DNA of 44,824 nucleotides from Candidatus Woesearchaeota archaeon. GTDB taxonomy: Archaea > Nanobdellota > Nanobdellia > SCGC-AAA011-G17 > UBA489. The notes beneath the pieces were generated by a model, which had not been told where the DNA came from, did no database searches, and worked only from the letters and a program-made list of their open reading frames with translations. Positions 8,202 to 17,448 of this stretch are shown piece by piece. The stretch is taken from contig JAGVZA010000006.1 of assembly GCA_018302985.1 (NCBI GenBank), positions 1 through 44,824 of the forward strand, in the 5' to 3' direction. A program made the translations under genes and the position numbers. The number at the start of each line of letters is the position of its first letter. Within the stretch, counting starts at the first letter, position 1.

Positions 8202-9147
8202 GGCTTTCTAAATCCTCATTAAGAGTTTGTAAAGAATCTGTTAGTGTATGAAGTAGGGGAGCATCTGTAGTAGTAGAAAGGGTGCGTAATAAGGAAGTCG
8301 CTTGGCTATAAAAAGCTTGGCAGGAAGAGCCCGCACCTAATTTCTGTTGCAATAAAGTAGCTTTATGCTGATATAACATTGCTAGTTGATGTAGTCTTTC
8401 TACTAATTGAGTGGTGTGGCAAGCATATTGAGTTGGTCCAAAAAAAGCGCCAAATAAATGAGCTTCCCCATAATAAGGATAGTCTTGTCTTTCAGGATAA
8501 AAAGTAACTACTGATCGAGAAATGTCTACTTCCATAAGTTTGAGAGGAGGCGAACGAAGAGTTGCTAGTAAAGTAGTAGGATCTGGAGCATGACCTACAA
8601 AAACAAGGGTTGCACTTTGATAACCTTGAAGCTCCTGTTGTAACCGTTGTACAGAATAAGAAGATAAAGGTAAAGAAACAATAGGCAAGGAAGTAGGTAT
8701 CTCTAAAGAAGTTACAAAAGAAGCTGCTGAAGGTTCATAATAGATAATGACTTTGGTGTCTTTAGGAATTAGGTAATAGAGCATGTCTGTATAAAAAGGA
8801 AAATGCCAAGGCTTGCCTGCTAAAGTATAAGGTTGTCGAGTTAACGTGCTAGGACTGAAAAGAAAAAGAGAAGTTGATTCTTGTGCTTTATCTGTAAAAA
8901 AACTATCACAATCCATATGAACAGTTAGTGTGCGTGGAAAAGTAAGAGTCTTGCTGAGTGCATCGGTAGTACTAAGACTAGAAAGTTGTTGTTCAAAAGT
9001 GCGAAGAAATTCAATGTCTTCAACAGTTGTAGAAGTCTCAGTATGTCTTCCTGCCCAAAGAATAAAAAATAAAAGTAACAATGCGCCGGCAATTGCTGCA
9101 AACATCCAGATAAATAGTTCAGAAGAGACTCCACGTTTGGATATCAT
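8179..9147 (-). CDS. Pilin-like protein with a large exterior domain
   Basis: 322 aa. MISKRGVSSELFIWMFAAIA is a pilin-like N-terminus with the Glu five residues after the Arg-Gly, followed by a hydrophobic helix. The remaining 280 residues form an exterior domain rich in Thr, Ser, Leu and Gln with only a few Cys. The start overlaps the upstream pilin-like gene by ATGA. The size and position suggest a tip or scaffold pseudopilin, but no family is recognised. Confidence 0.6.
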   Translation of the reverse strand: MISKRGVSSELFIWMFAAIAGALLLLFFILWAGRHTETSTTVEDIEFLRTFEQQLSSLSTTDALSKTLTFPRTLTVHMDCDSFFTDKAQESTSLFLFSPSTLTRQPYTLAGKPWHFPFYTDMLYYLIPKDTKVIIYYEPSAASFVTSLEIPTSLPIVSLPLSSYSVQRLQQELQGYQSATLVFVGHAPDPTTLLATLRSPPLKLMEVDISRSVVTFYPERQDYPYYGEAHLFGAFFGPTQYACHTTQLVERLHQLAMLYQHKATLLQQKLGAGSSCQAFYSQATSLLRTLSTTTDAPLLHTLTDSLQTLNEDLESHDCPTIY

Positions 9148-9641
9148 AAACGTTCCTTGACATTTACTGCAATTTTGTTATCAACAACAACTGTTTCAAT
9201 ATAAACTTGAAAACTATTTGCAGTCATAACACACATAGGATTGTGCTCACCTACAACAGTGAGATGATCTATAAAAAAACCAGGTCCTGGATTTTGAAAT
9301 TGCTCTAAAGGGAGAACAAAGAGATTATTTTTTTTATCACTGCGCAACAATGCTTTTAACACAGGATCGCTAATGCCTTGTACTGGTTTCTGTGAATTAA
9401 AAAAACAAATTTGATTAACTCCAGAAGGTACGGAAAGCTTGACTAATTTATTGCTGCCTACATCAAAATTTGAATAAGTTTGTACTTCTTTTTTAAAATC
9501 TTCAACAAAACTTAAAGTTGCTATCTTTTCTCCAGTATCATTGACGAGAATAACTTGGCGAACTCCGAACATCAGCACAAAAGCCATCATGATAAGCGCA
9601 AAAATAAAGATGAAAACCTGTTGTGTCATACCTTTTTGCAT
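9144..9641 (-). CDS. Pilin-like protein
   Basis: 165 aa starting MQKGMTQQVFIFIFALIMMA: Lys-Gly followed by a hydrophobic helix with no Glu at +5. The exterior part has Cys at NQICFF and NPMCVM. A perfect Shine-Dalgarno, AAGGAGG, spans the upstream gene's stop codon and lies seven bases before this ATG, so translation is coupled to the 1234-aa gene. Probably a minor subunit of the same surface structure. Confidence 0.6.
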   Translation of the reverse strand: MQKGMTQQVFIFIFALIMMAFVLMFGVRQVILVNDTGEKIATLSFVEDFKKEVQTYSNFDVGSNKLVKLSVPSGVNQICFFNSQKPVQGISDPVLKALLRSDKKNNLFVLPLEQFQNPGPGFFIDHLTVVGEHNPMCVMTANSFQVYIETVVVDNKIAVNVKERL

Positions 9642-9648
9642 GCAGAAA

Positions 9649-9655
9649 CCTCCTT
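9649..9655 (-). promoter_or_regulatory. Shine-Dalgarno overlapping a stop codon
   Basis: The minus strand reads AAGGAGG, seven bases before the ATG at 9641, and overlaps the TAA (9656-9654) of the giant Cys-rich gene. It shows this junction is a deliberate re-initiation site within the operon. Confidence 0.75.
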
Positions 9656-12600
9656 AAACGAAAACGCGATAAGATGCATCATTCTGGAAAGCATCACGAC
9701 AAGTCAAGTAGTAGACATTGTTGTCTAAAGTAGTGGTATGTTCTTTAGTATTTTCTCCAGTCATGCGTACACCTCTGCCAAAGGCAAATGCACCTGTGCT
9801 CGAATATTCACAAGTGCTGTCTTCATGGGTAATAATATAGAGTAAAGTACCCTCAGTATAAATTTGTGAAAGATGAGGTCCTAAAGTATCAATATTTACA
9901 TTGAAGGTGGTATTGGTTTGTGCTAAATTACCTGCAACATCAAAGCAACTGATGTAAGTAGTGTAATCTCCAGGAACTAATGCTTCAAATTGTTGTTCAT
10001 GAGTAGTTGAGTTGGTTTTGCTAAATTCTAGAGCATTTACTGGTGTTGGATCATTGAAATTGTAACCACAAACAGCAACCCCTCCCTGTGCACCTTTGCT
10101 AGTCACAACTTTGACTAGAGGATTAGCTACAAAGAATCTAGTGCCTTGTGGGGGAGTAACACTAGTAATTTCTAAAGGAACTGTTCCAATTAATCTAAAA
10201 GGATAACTGTCAGAATTAACATTACCAACTTGATCTTTACAACGCATATAATAATTGTTAGCTCTGCCAGCTTGAATGTTATCTAAAAGAGTAGTACAAT
10301 CATACAATCCATAATAAATCGAGCTAGTTGGCTGTTGTGAAGTAGTGCATGCAAAGGAGTTGTGCATTTGTTCAAACTCTGTGTCGATGTCATCCCATTT
10401 GCAAGTGCTAGGTTCATTAGTATAAAGAGTTAAGGCAGTTACATTAATACCCGTAGGAACATAAGCGCCATTCGCAATGCTTGTCGCTTCAATCACTGGC
10501 GCGGTAATATCTGGTCCAGGCTTGATAGCGAAGTTTATGTAGTAAGCTTTATTGTTTTTATTGCCGTTGCCATCTTGACAGCGGAGATAGACAGTATATT
10601 TTCCGCCATTCGTTAAGCGTAATGCTTCATCTTTTGCCATAAGCGATGAAAGTGCAAAAGTAGTTTTGTGTTCTTGTGCAAAGACACCTTCTCCAAAAAA
10701 GCTAGTCATTTGATCATAAGTCTTACTGAGTTCAGTAGAGAATTTACATTGGCTAAATTCATCAGTTTTGATACCAAGAGATACTGCGGTGAAAGGTTCA
10801 ATTTTTTGATTGAGAGTGAATCCTTGTCCAGCTGCTTCAGTTAAAGTATACCCTCTTGCTAATGCACTAGAGTCAGCACTAATAATTGGTGAAGTGGCAT
10901 CATTAGGATGTGCATTGACACAGGCTTCTTGTTTAGTTCCTGCATTCAATAATTTACAAGTCTGTCCTAAACTTCTACAACGATATTCACTGCATTCTTT
11001 TCCTTCTGCAGTACATTTTTCACAATCTGATCCACCAGAAGGTGCAACCCAAGGTTGACAACTAATCGTAATAGTTTCTGTTTTAGTATCTGCAAGCATA
11101 ACATCTAAGAGACTATAAATCATGTACACCCATGCTAAGATATTAACAAATTGCAATGCTTGTCCAAAGAAACCTGTTTCTGGGACTGCAGTGATTCCAT
11201 TTTCAACAGCCATATTTGCTCCATCTGGTAAAATAAAAGAAGTTGGTTGTCCAGAAGGAATAGTAACCACATCATTAGCAGCAACAAATTCTTTAGGTAG
11301 AGAATTAAGAACATTGGAAGGCAAGTGATCATAAACACCTGGTGCTAAAGTAACTTGTGAACCTGCAGAGATCTGAGATCCAGTTGTAAGAGGAGCAGTA
11401 AAGCTTCGTCCAGCTAAATGTCCAAGAGTAGTATCGGTGAACGTAGCTTCTAATCCAAAAACACCAGTCGTACCTGCGAGTAAACCTTGACTTATAGCAG
11501 ATCCTAAAGCCATAGTTCCATAACCAGCAAAAGCAATAGCAGTGCCAACAGCAGTCAATCCAATAACAATTAATCCTGGAGCAGCTTGTTTGAAGAACGC
11601 GCCAAATTTATTATCGTAATCACTTTTTCCTCCTGCTGGAGAAACCAAACTATCATAGCGTTCAACATCAGAGGATAAAAGATCAACTTTGGTATTAGTC
11701 TCTATGAATCCGCCAGTAGTAAATTTACCATTAATATTATACCATGCACCGCAATCACCTAGAGATTTACAATAATTATTTGTAGCTTGTAAATATTCTT
11801 TGTTCAAACATTCACAATTAGCTACACATTTCCATCCACCACCATCACCGCTCCATGTACTTCCTTCTAATAAATTTCCTCCAAGTCCTGCCTTTTGCCA
11901 AACAACGTTACATTCAGTATTGCCTGCATCACATGTCGCTTTAGGATCTAATCCAGAAACTTTAGTTGTGCTTTCACCAGGCCAGAATGCAGTTCCGGGA
12001 GAAACTAAGGGAGCACATTTTCCCTCTTTATTTTCGCGTTGTTGTTGTTCGCTTGCTTGTGGAGGATCAACACGTTTACCAATCCAATAACAATCACGAG
12101 CTTGAATATTTTCACAATCATATTGATTAGTAATTTCAGGACAACTGTCATGTCTATTAGATCTACAGATAGCTTCAATGTAATTGCCTTGTGCCAGTTG
12201 AAAAGATTGTTGAGTGCCTAAAGGAGGTTGCCCCTGAACACCTTGCACACAAATTTCTTCTCTAAAATCTTTACAAGGTTCAGTAAGTTCTTGTCCGTTG
12301 ATACAAAGTTGTCTATAATGTCTACTACCAACTAAATCCCTGCCAAATCCAGGAGCACCATCATAAGAGCACCAGCTTTCTCCCAGTTTTTTTTCGCCAG
12401 TTTGTGAAGCAGGACTTGTAGGAGATTGAGTAATATCTTTGCAGCTTAAATCTAAGCAAGCATAATCACCAAAAGTAGGATTAACAGTGTTTGGAGCTAC
12501 ACCGCATAAAGTTCCTTTTGTAAAATCACAATTACCACAACCAGGATTATTGACATTATTATTTTGGCTATTGCAACTCTGTTCTTTGGGAAGAACAAAA

Positions 12601-13358
12601 CCATTATTGTAAGAGGCACGTTTGTCTGCAGAATAAATATTTTCAGGATTGCCGCAACTATCAAACCAATACACACCATCCGCATTAGGTAAGCAACCAG
12701 TATATTGTTGTGCTGCGCATTCAGTGCCTAATTGTGGATTGCTGCATAATCTATTAGGATGAAATCCAACTAAAGGACCTGTTTGATTAACTTCCAAAGT
12801 TGCTTGCACTCCGCATTCTGCTCGCGTAGTAAACGTACAGCTGCCTTCAGAAGTAACACAAGCGCCGCGTTCAAAACTGCGACATTGGTTAATACAGGCA
12901 AACTCGTCAGTAATGCTTTCATCAAAAGTCATGTTGACATCTTTGAATTGAGAGGTAATTCTTTTACATTGGAGTTGTGTTACAAAACTGCATTCATTGC
13001 TCAACACGCAACATCCTTGTTGACATTGAGGAATATCACAGCTAGCAGATTCAGTCCAAGTACATTCGCCGTTGGATTGACAAGTAAATTTTGGAGTATT
13101 TTTGAAACATCTACCAGAATCTTGATCAAATCCGCAGCCCAATTTACAAAAGCTAGTTTGGCTACAGCTTGTGCTCGCTTGTAAAGCACCAGGTTTACAT
13201 TGACTCTGAGGAACATATTGACAATGATTATTATCTACGGTTTCTGAGCAACAGACTTGCTGCTCTTCTGCCACTACAGGCAAAGGTGTTACTAACAAAG
13301 AGACTGAAAAAACAGATCCAAGAATCAAAAAAATTTGAAAGAGTGCTGCCCACTTCAT
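9654..13358 (-). CDS. Giant Cys-rich surface protein (paralogue 1)
   Basis: 1234 aa with a signal peptide (hydrophobic residues about 7-30, then VVAEEQQVCC). By my count roughly 47 Cys fall in the first 530 residues, many as CxxxC and CC pairs. Recognisable blocks are EFACINQC (about 155) and a GESWCSYDG...RHYRQLCING region. Hydrophobic segments follow at about 593-626 and 736-755, then SCQPWVAP...CEKC (about 766), then three or four Cys-containing Ig-like beta repeats to the C-terminus. Its neighbour at 14168-17356 repeats every block, so the pair arose by duplication. It overlaps the upstream pilin-like gene by ATGA. I infer a disulfide-rich pilus-associated adhesin or scaffold. Confidence 0.72.
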   Translation of the reverse strand: MKWAALFQIFLILGSVFSVSLLVTPLPVVAEEQQVCCSETVDNNHCQYVPQSQCKPGALQASTSCSQTSFCKLGCGFDQDSGRCFKNTPKFTCQSNGECTWTESASCDIPQCQQGCCVLSNECSFVTQLQCKRITSQFKDVNMTFDESITDEFACINQCRSFERGACVTSEGSCTFTTRAECGVQATLEVNQTGPLVGFHPNRLCSNPQLGTECAAQQYTGCLPNADGVYWFDSCGNPENIYSADKRASYNNGFVLPKEQSCNSQNNNVNNPGCGNCDFTKGTLCGVAPNTVNPTFGDYACLDLSCKDITQSPTSPASQTGEKKLGESWCSYDGAPGFGRDLVGSRHYRQLCINGQELTEPCKDFREEICVQGVQGQPPLGTQQSFQLAQGNYIEAICRSNRHDSCPEITNQYDCENIQARDCYWIGKRVDPPQASEQQQRENKEGKCAPLVSPGTAFWPGESTTKVSGLDPKATCDAGNTECNVVWQKAGLGGNLLEGSTWSGDGGGWKCVANCECLNKEYLQATNNYCKSLGDCGAWYNINGKFTTGGFIETNTKVDLLSSDVERYDSLVSPAGGKSDYDNKFGAFFKQAAPGLIVIGLTAVGTAIAFAGYGTMALGSAISQGLLAGTTGVFGLEATFTDTTLGHLAGRSFTAPLTTGSQISAGSQVTLAPGVYDHLPSNVLNSLPKEFVAANDVVTIPSGQPTSFILPDGANMAVENGITAVPETGFFGQALQFVNILAWVYMIYSLLDVMLADTKTETITISCQPWVAPSGGSDCEKCTAEGKECSEYRCRSLGQTCKLLNAGTKQEACVNAHPNDATSPIISADSSALARGYTLTEAAGQGFTLNQKIEPFTAVSLGIKTDEFSQCKFSTELSKTYDQMTSFFGEGVFAQEHKTTFALSSLMAKDEALRLTNGGKYTVYLRCQDGNGNKNNKAYYINFAIKPGPDITAPVIEATSIANGAYVPTGINVTALTLYTNEPSTCKWDDIDTEFEQMHNSFACTTSQQPTSSIYYGLYDCTTLLDNIQAGRANNYYMRCKDQVGNVNSDSYPFRLIGTVPLEITSVTPPQGTRFFVANPLVKVVTSKGAQGGVAVCGYNFNDPTPVNALEFSKTNSTTHEQQFEALVPGDYTTYISCFDVAGNLAQTNTTFNVNIDTLGPHLSQIYTEGTLLYIITHEDSTCEYSSTGAFAFGRGVRMTGENTKEHTTTLDNNVYYLTCRDAFQNDASYRVFV

Positions 13359-14113
13359 GCTGTCGGCTCACCTTGTATCATGAACTGGAAGATATAAGGA
13401 CTATCTTTAGTTTTCAAAATATACACTTTGTCAGGATAGGGTTTTTTCTTGTCAATAACATATTCTCCTTTGTGTGCAAGCATGTAACTCAACTGTTCAA
13501 ATTCTCCATATTGGCTTTCATAATCAACAATAGTTTGGCTGACTTCATAGAGTCTTCCCAAAGGATAATCAAAGGTTTCGCTGAAGCTGTCCCGTTTGAT
13601 GACAATATCTTCTTTGCTGATAGTCAAGGGCATTTTGAGGGTGACTACAATACTACTAGGTCCAATGGCTGTGACTACTTCTTGTTGACCTACAGTCATT
13701 TCAAATCCTCGCTTAAAGCGTCCTATGTTGAGACAAGTTGCTAAGCCTTGACTGATAGCGTCAGATAATTGTTGTTCCATAACTGTAGTCGTAAGCATGC
13801 GATTAGAGCATGTAGCTTTGCCGCCTTGACTAAAACAAAGATAGCTAATACTTTGGCCTTGATAAGAAGAAAAAGTTCCTGGATTTAAAGCAAGATAACC
13901 ACCTTGTAAACCTAAGCGTTTAAGAGGCTCATCACTCACGTCTTGTAAACAATCTTTAATATGCGTTTCCAAAGGAACTAAACGATCTTGAAGAGTAGTT
14001 GTAGTTACAGGCCCAAAGAAAAATTGTCCTCGTAAGTAAAATAAAAGAATGACTACAGCAAGAATAACTATTCCTACAATTACGAATGCAGTTGTCTGTC
14101 CTCTTTTAGCCAT
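13355..14113 (-). CDS. Pilin-like protein between the two giant genes
   Basis: 252 aa starting MAKRGQTTAFVIVGIVILAV, a clean class III-like signal (KRGQ plus hydrophobic helix). The exterior domain has Cys at KDCLQD, YLCFS, ATCSN and ATCLN. The next 100 residues look like alternating strands and helices. It has its own TATA box in the 54-bp gap after the 1062-aa gene, and its stop overlaps the start of the 1234-aa gene. I infer it is co-expressed with, and perhaps a membrane partner of, the giant protein. Confidence 0.65.
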   Translation of the reverse strand: MAKRGQTTAFVIVGIVILAVVILLFYLRGQFFFGPVTTTTLQDRLVPLETHIKDCLQDVSDEPLKRLGLQGGYLALNPGTFSSYQGQSISYLCFSQGGKATCSNRMLTTTVMEQQLSDAISQGLATCLNIGRFKRGFEMTVGQQEVVTAIGPSSIVVTLKMPLTISKEDIVIKRDSFSETFDYPLGRLYEVSQTIVDYESQYGEFEQLSYMLAHKGEYVIDKKKPYPDKVYILKTKDSPYIFQFMIQGEPTA

Positions 14114-14149
14114 AAAACCTCTTTCTCCTGTCTTTTTCCTGTCCTTGAC

Positions 14150-14159
14150 TTATATAAAC
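14150..14159 (-). promoter_or_regulatory. Internal TATA box of the surface cluster
   Basis: The minus strand reads GTTTATATAA, 37-46 bp before the ATG at 14113 and just after the 1062-aa gene's stop. It allows the distal six genes to be transcribed without the first. Confidence 0.6.
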
Positions 14160-14167
14160 ATTATGGT

Positions 14168-17100
14168 TTAAGTGATAATAGTAATTGGTCCTACTACATT
14201 CTCTTGATCATCCCAACAGAGCACATAATAATGTATTTGATTTACAACTAAAGTATGATCTCTAGTGTTTTGACCTTCTAAGAGTGTTCCTTCTGTTCTG
14301 CTAAAAGTGCTGGAAGTAGTAGAGTAGCTGCAAGTGCTAGGTTCATTAGTAAGTACATGCAATGTTGAACCTTCTGTATAAATTTGTGTAATGCTAGGTC
14401 CTCTCGTATCTGTAGTCACAGTAAAAGTAGTGCTTTGTTCAGCAGTATTGCCTGCAGCATCAGTGCATTTGACAGTATAGGTATAGGGTGCTTGAGATAA
14501 AGGTCCTAGAGACTGAGTATGTTGAGTGTTACCAGTTGTAAAGAAAGGAACTGGTTGTAAAGTGTCAATTTGATAAGTGCAACTTGCTTTGCCTTGTTCT
14601 GCTCCGCCAGTTGTAGTTACTTGTAAAATAGGAGTTGTTGTAAGAACATCGCCTTGTGGACTAAGAGAAGTAATCTGTAAAGGTTGTGTGCCTCGTAAAA
14701 TAAAATGATCACTTTGTTGTTGTTCATTATTCAGTAAATCTTTGCAACGGAAATAGAAATGATTCTCAACATTGTCTTGTAATCCAGTAAGTTGTGTTCC
14801 ACACATATATTCTCTCACATGTAAAGGATCTTGGCTAACTTCTTCTTCACAGAGGAAATCATGTGCTTCAGGCATGTCTCCATAATTTTGGTCTTGAGTA
14901 TTCCAACGACATTGACTAGGTTCATTAAGATACAAAGTAAGAGAAGTTTCTGAAGTACCTACAGGAATAAAAGCATTATTTGCCAAACTCTTAGAAAGTA
15001 TTTGTGGTGGCGTGCTATCAGGTTGTTGGTCAACAGAAAATTGAATAAAGTATTCTCTAGAAGCGCTATCAGATCTAGGATTTTCATTCACGTCTTGGCA
15101 TCGAACATAATAAGTGTAAGTTTGTCCTGGTGGAACAGAGAGAGTAATATTGTGTTTGGTTTTATAACTACTAGATCCAAAAAATTGAGTCATAGCTCCA
15201 AAGTTTGCGGTGTGTTGAGTACTAATTTTGCATTGGCTAAGCTCATCAGTAACAATACCAAAAGTTAGAGGAGTAAAATAAGGAACTTGAGGAGTAATAT
15301 AATAACCATCAGGAGTTGTAGTCAAAGTAAGTCCGGGAGGTAATGCTTCTTGCCAAGGAGAAATTTGGGGAGAGTTGACATCATTAGGATTAGAAGTTGC
15401 ACAACTTTGATCTTCTGCTAAATAAGTGCATGCTGCGCCTAAACTATGACACCGATATTCTGTACATTCCTTCCAAGGAAGTTCATCATCACATTTTTCA
15501 CAATCGGTTCCTCCAACAGGAGCAACCCAAGGTTCACAACTAATTTCTAAGGTTTTCGTATCAACTTCTGCACTACCCGCAATGAAAGTCCAAGCAACTG
15601 CCACTGCTGCAGCAATCCATCCAATAATAGGAATCCAGATAAGCGCAAGAGCTGCACCTAAAAGAGTAATAGCCCCTGCACCAGTCATAGCAAGATCGCC
15701 ATGTTCAATACCGTAAGCAAGAAGAAGTGCTCCGACGACCATACCTGCTACACTCCCTACAGTGCCTATTGTTCCTTGTAATCCTCCAAGTATAGTAGCT
15801 CCCTCTCCAAGAGCAAGATAAGATGCGATAAAAACACCAACATAGGCTATACCTAATGCTGCTAATTGAGTAGAAGAACTTAAACCATTAAAAGTACTAC
15901 TTAAAGCTAGTTCAAATGCATCTTGCAAATAAACCATACCCCCGAACACACCATATTGGGTCCAATTTATCCAAGTTTCTTCACTTACTTGAGTTGGTGT
16001 TGATCCGCGAATTTCTCCTGTCCATGCAACTTGAAATCCAGCATCACTACGCTTACCAAGAACATTCAAATTAGCGCCACAGTCACCTTTACTTTTACAA
16101 TATCTCGCAGCTTCATCTAAAAATTCCTGCGTCTCACATACACAATTAGCATGACAATTCCAATCATCAAAATTATTTCTCTTTAGCCAAACAACAGGAC
16201 ATTTAACATTCGCTTCTGCACAAAGATCGCTGCCTTCTCGTTTCGGAACAGTACGATCATCAGATGTTTCCCAAAAAGAAAATCCCCGTTGGACGGTAGA
16301 AAGATTTTCTACAATTAAAGAGTCATAGATCTCATTATTAATCAGCTGGGCATTAGTATGTTCTCTACCATTTACTGTAACTTTTCCTTGTATGCAAATC
16401 TGTTCACGAAAAGATCTGCCAGTTTCAACTTGCTCTTCTCCATTAATACAGAGATGTCTATAATGTTCACTGCCAACTCTATCTCTATAATCTCCGACGC
16501 CAGATTCATACACGCACCAGCTATCCCCATTATATCTGAATCCACCCATTTGAGGGTCATGAACGTTGGTTGAAAAGTCTTGAGTATCAGGACAGTCAAG
16601 AGATTTACAAACATAATTATTGTTAACTAACCCACATTTTGTTCCTTGAGTATAATCACAATCTTCTGCAAGGCTTTCTCTATTATTAGTATTATCAAAC
16701 CAGTAAACATCATCACTACCTTCGACACAACCTTTGTGATCTTGAGCTCGAGTACCACAAGCTAAAGAAGAATCACTACAGTATCTGCCATTGTTAAATT
16801 CTCCACCACATTGTCCTCGAGGAGTATAGGTGCAAGTTTCTCCCTGAACACAACAACCTTCTTCTCCGCTACGGCATTGATTAATGCAAGTAAATTCATT
16901 AGTAACAGTTTCATCAAAAGTATCTTGCCCTTGAAGAGTAGGATAACGAGCAGTCATCAGTTGGCAACTACTTTCAGTTTCTAAGCTACATTGATTACCT
17001 ATTTGACAACAACCTTGCTGACATTGTTGAACTTCACAATTAGGACTATTTGCAATAACCGTTCCTCCACGTTGTGCACAAGTGCTCGCACCAACTTGTC

Positions 17101-17356
17101 TATAACAAGCTCCATTGAGAGGATCTATACAACAAACAGATTGGCAAAAAGTAGTTTGCTCGCAAGTAGTGTAAGCAGTATTGTAGGCAGTATCACAATC
17201 ACGAGCAGCCGTATAGATACAAGAATCACCACTGAGAGTTTTTTCACAACAGGCATCATCTCTTGCTTCGACGACAGGAGCTAAAAAAGAGAGAGTAAAC
17301 AAAGAACACAATAGGATAAAACATTGGAATAGCGCTTTAATTCGCAGATAGCCCAT
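14168..17356 (-). CDS. Giant Cys-rich surface protein (paralogue 2)
   Basis: 1062 aa with a signal peptide ending near APVVEARDDACCE. The N-terminal 450 residues are Cys-rich and parallel the 1234-aa neighbour (EFTCINQC; GDSWCVYES; RHLCINGE; FREQICIQG). The middle, about residues 465-605, has a series of four or so hydrophobic segments rich in Gly and Ala (ATILGGLQGTIGTVGSVAG; LIWIPIIGWIAAAVAVAW). Next comes SCEPWVAP...CEKC and Ig-like repeats, each with a Cys pair. Unlike a simple secreted protein it could therefore span the membrane several times between two exterior regions. First gene of the surface cluster. Confidence 0.72.
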   Translation of the reverse strand: MGYLRIKALFQCFILLCSLFTLSFLAPVVEARDDACCEKTLSGDSCIYTAARDCDTAYNTAYTTCEQTTFCQSVCCIDPLNGACYRQVGASTCAQRGGTVIANSPNCEVQQCQQGCCQIGNQCSLETESSCQLMTARYPTLQGQDTFDETVTNEFTCINQCRSGEEGCCVQGETCTYTPRGQCGGEFNNGRYCSDSSLACGTRAQDHKGCVEGSDDVYWFDNTNNRESLAEDCDYTQGTKCGLVNNNYVCKSLDCPDTQDFSTNVHDPQMGGFRYNGDSWCVYESGVGDYRDRVGSEHYRHLCINGEEQVETGRSFREQICIQGKVTVNGREHTNAQLINNEIYDSLIVENLSTVQRGFSFWETSDDRTVPKREGSDLCAEANVKCPVVWLKRNNFDDWNCHANCVCETQEFLDEAARYCKSKGDCGANLNVLGKRSDAGFQVAWTGEIRGSTPTQVSEETWINWTQYGVFGGMVYLQDAFELALSSTFNGLSSSTQLAALGIAYVGVFIASYLALGEGATILGGLQGTIGTVGSVAGMVVGALLLAYGIEHGDLAMTGAGAITLLGAALALIWIPIIGWIAAAVAVAWTFIAGSAEVDTKTLEISCEPWVAPVGGTDCEKCDDELPWKECTEYRCHSLGAACTYLAEDQSCATSNPNDVNSPQISPWQEALPPGLTLTTTPDGYYITPQVPYFTPLTFGIVTDELSQCKISTQHTANFGAMTQFFGSSSYKTKHNITLSVPPGQTYTYYVRCQDVNENPRSDSASREYFIQFSVDQQPDSTPPQILSKSLANNAFIPVGTSETSLTLYLNEPSQCRWNTQDQNYGDMPEAHDFLCEEEVSQDPLHVREYMCGTQLTGLQDNVENHFYFRCKDLLNNEQQQSDHFILRGTQPLQITSLSPQGDVLTTTPILQVTTTGGAEQGKASCTYQIDTLQPVPFFTTGNTQHTQSLGPLSQAPYTYTVKCTDAAGNTAEQSTTFTVTTDTRGPSITQIYTEGSTLHVLTNEPSTCSYSTTSSTFSRTEGTLLEGQNTRDHTLVVNQIHYYVLCWDDQENVVGPITIIT

Positions 17357-17392
17357 AAGTCACCTTTTTTCAAGAAAATAGAGAGTGTTGTT

Positions 17393-17401
17393 GTTTAAAA
17401 A
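17393..17401 (-). promoter_or_regulatory. TATA box of the surface cluster
   Basis: The minus strand reads TTTTTAAAC, 37-45 bp before the ATG at 17356. A GGTGA close to the ATG may act as a ribosome binding site. Confidence 0.5.
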
Positions 17402-17420
17402 GATTGCTCAAAGAAAAGCT

Positions 17421-17428
17421 CTTAAACT
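17421..17428 (+). promoter_or_regulatory. TATA-like element of the HtrA-like gene
   Basis: CTTAAACT, 21-28 bp before the ATG at 17449, facing away from the surface-cluster promoter. The match is weak; its position is the main support. Confidence 0.4.
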
Positions 17429-17448
17429 AAAGAAGTGATAAAAGAAAC

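Noticed and set aside
13169-13744. A 191-codon plus-strand open frame across the junction of the giant Cys-rich gene and the pilin-like gene
   Set aside because: It lies opposite two well-supported genes, has no recognisable domain, and its amino-acid composition looks like a reverse-strand artefact.
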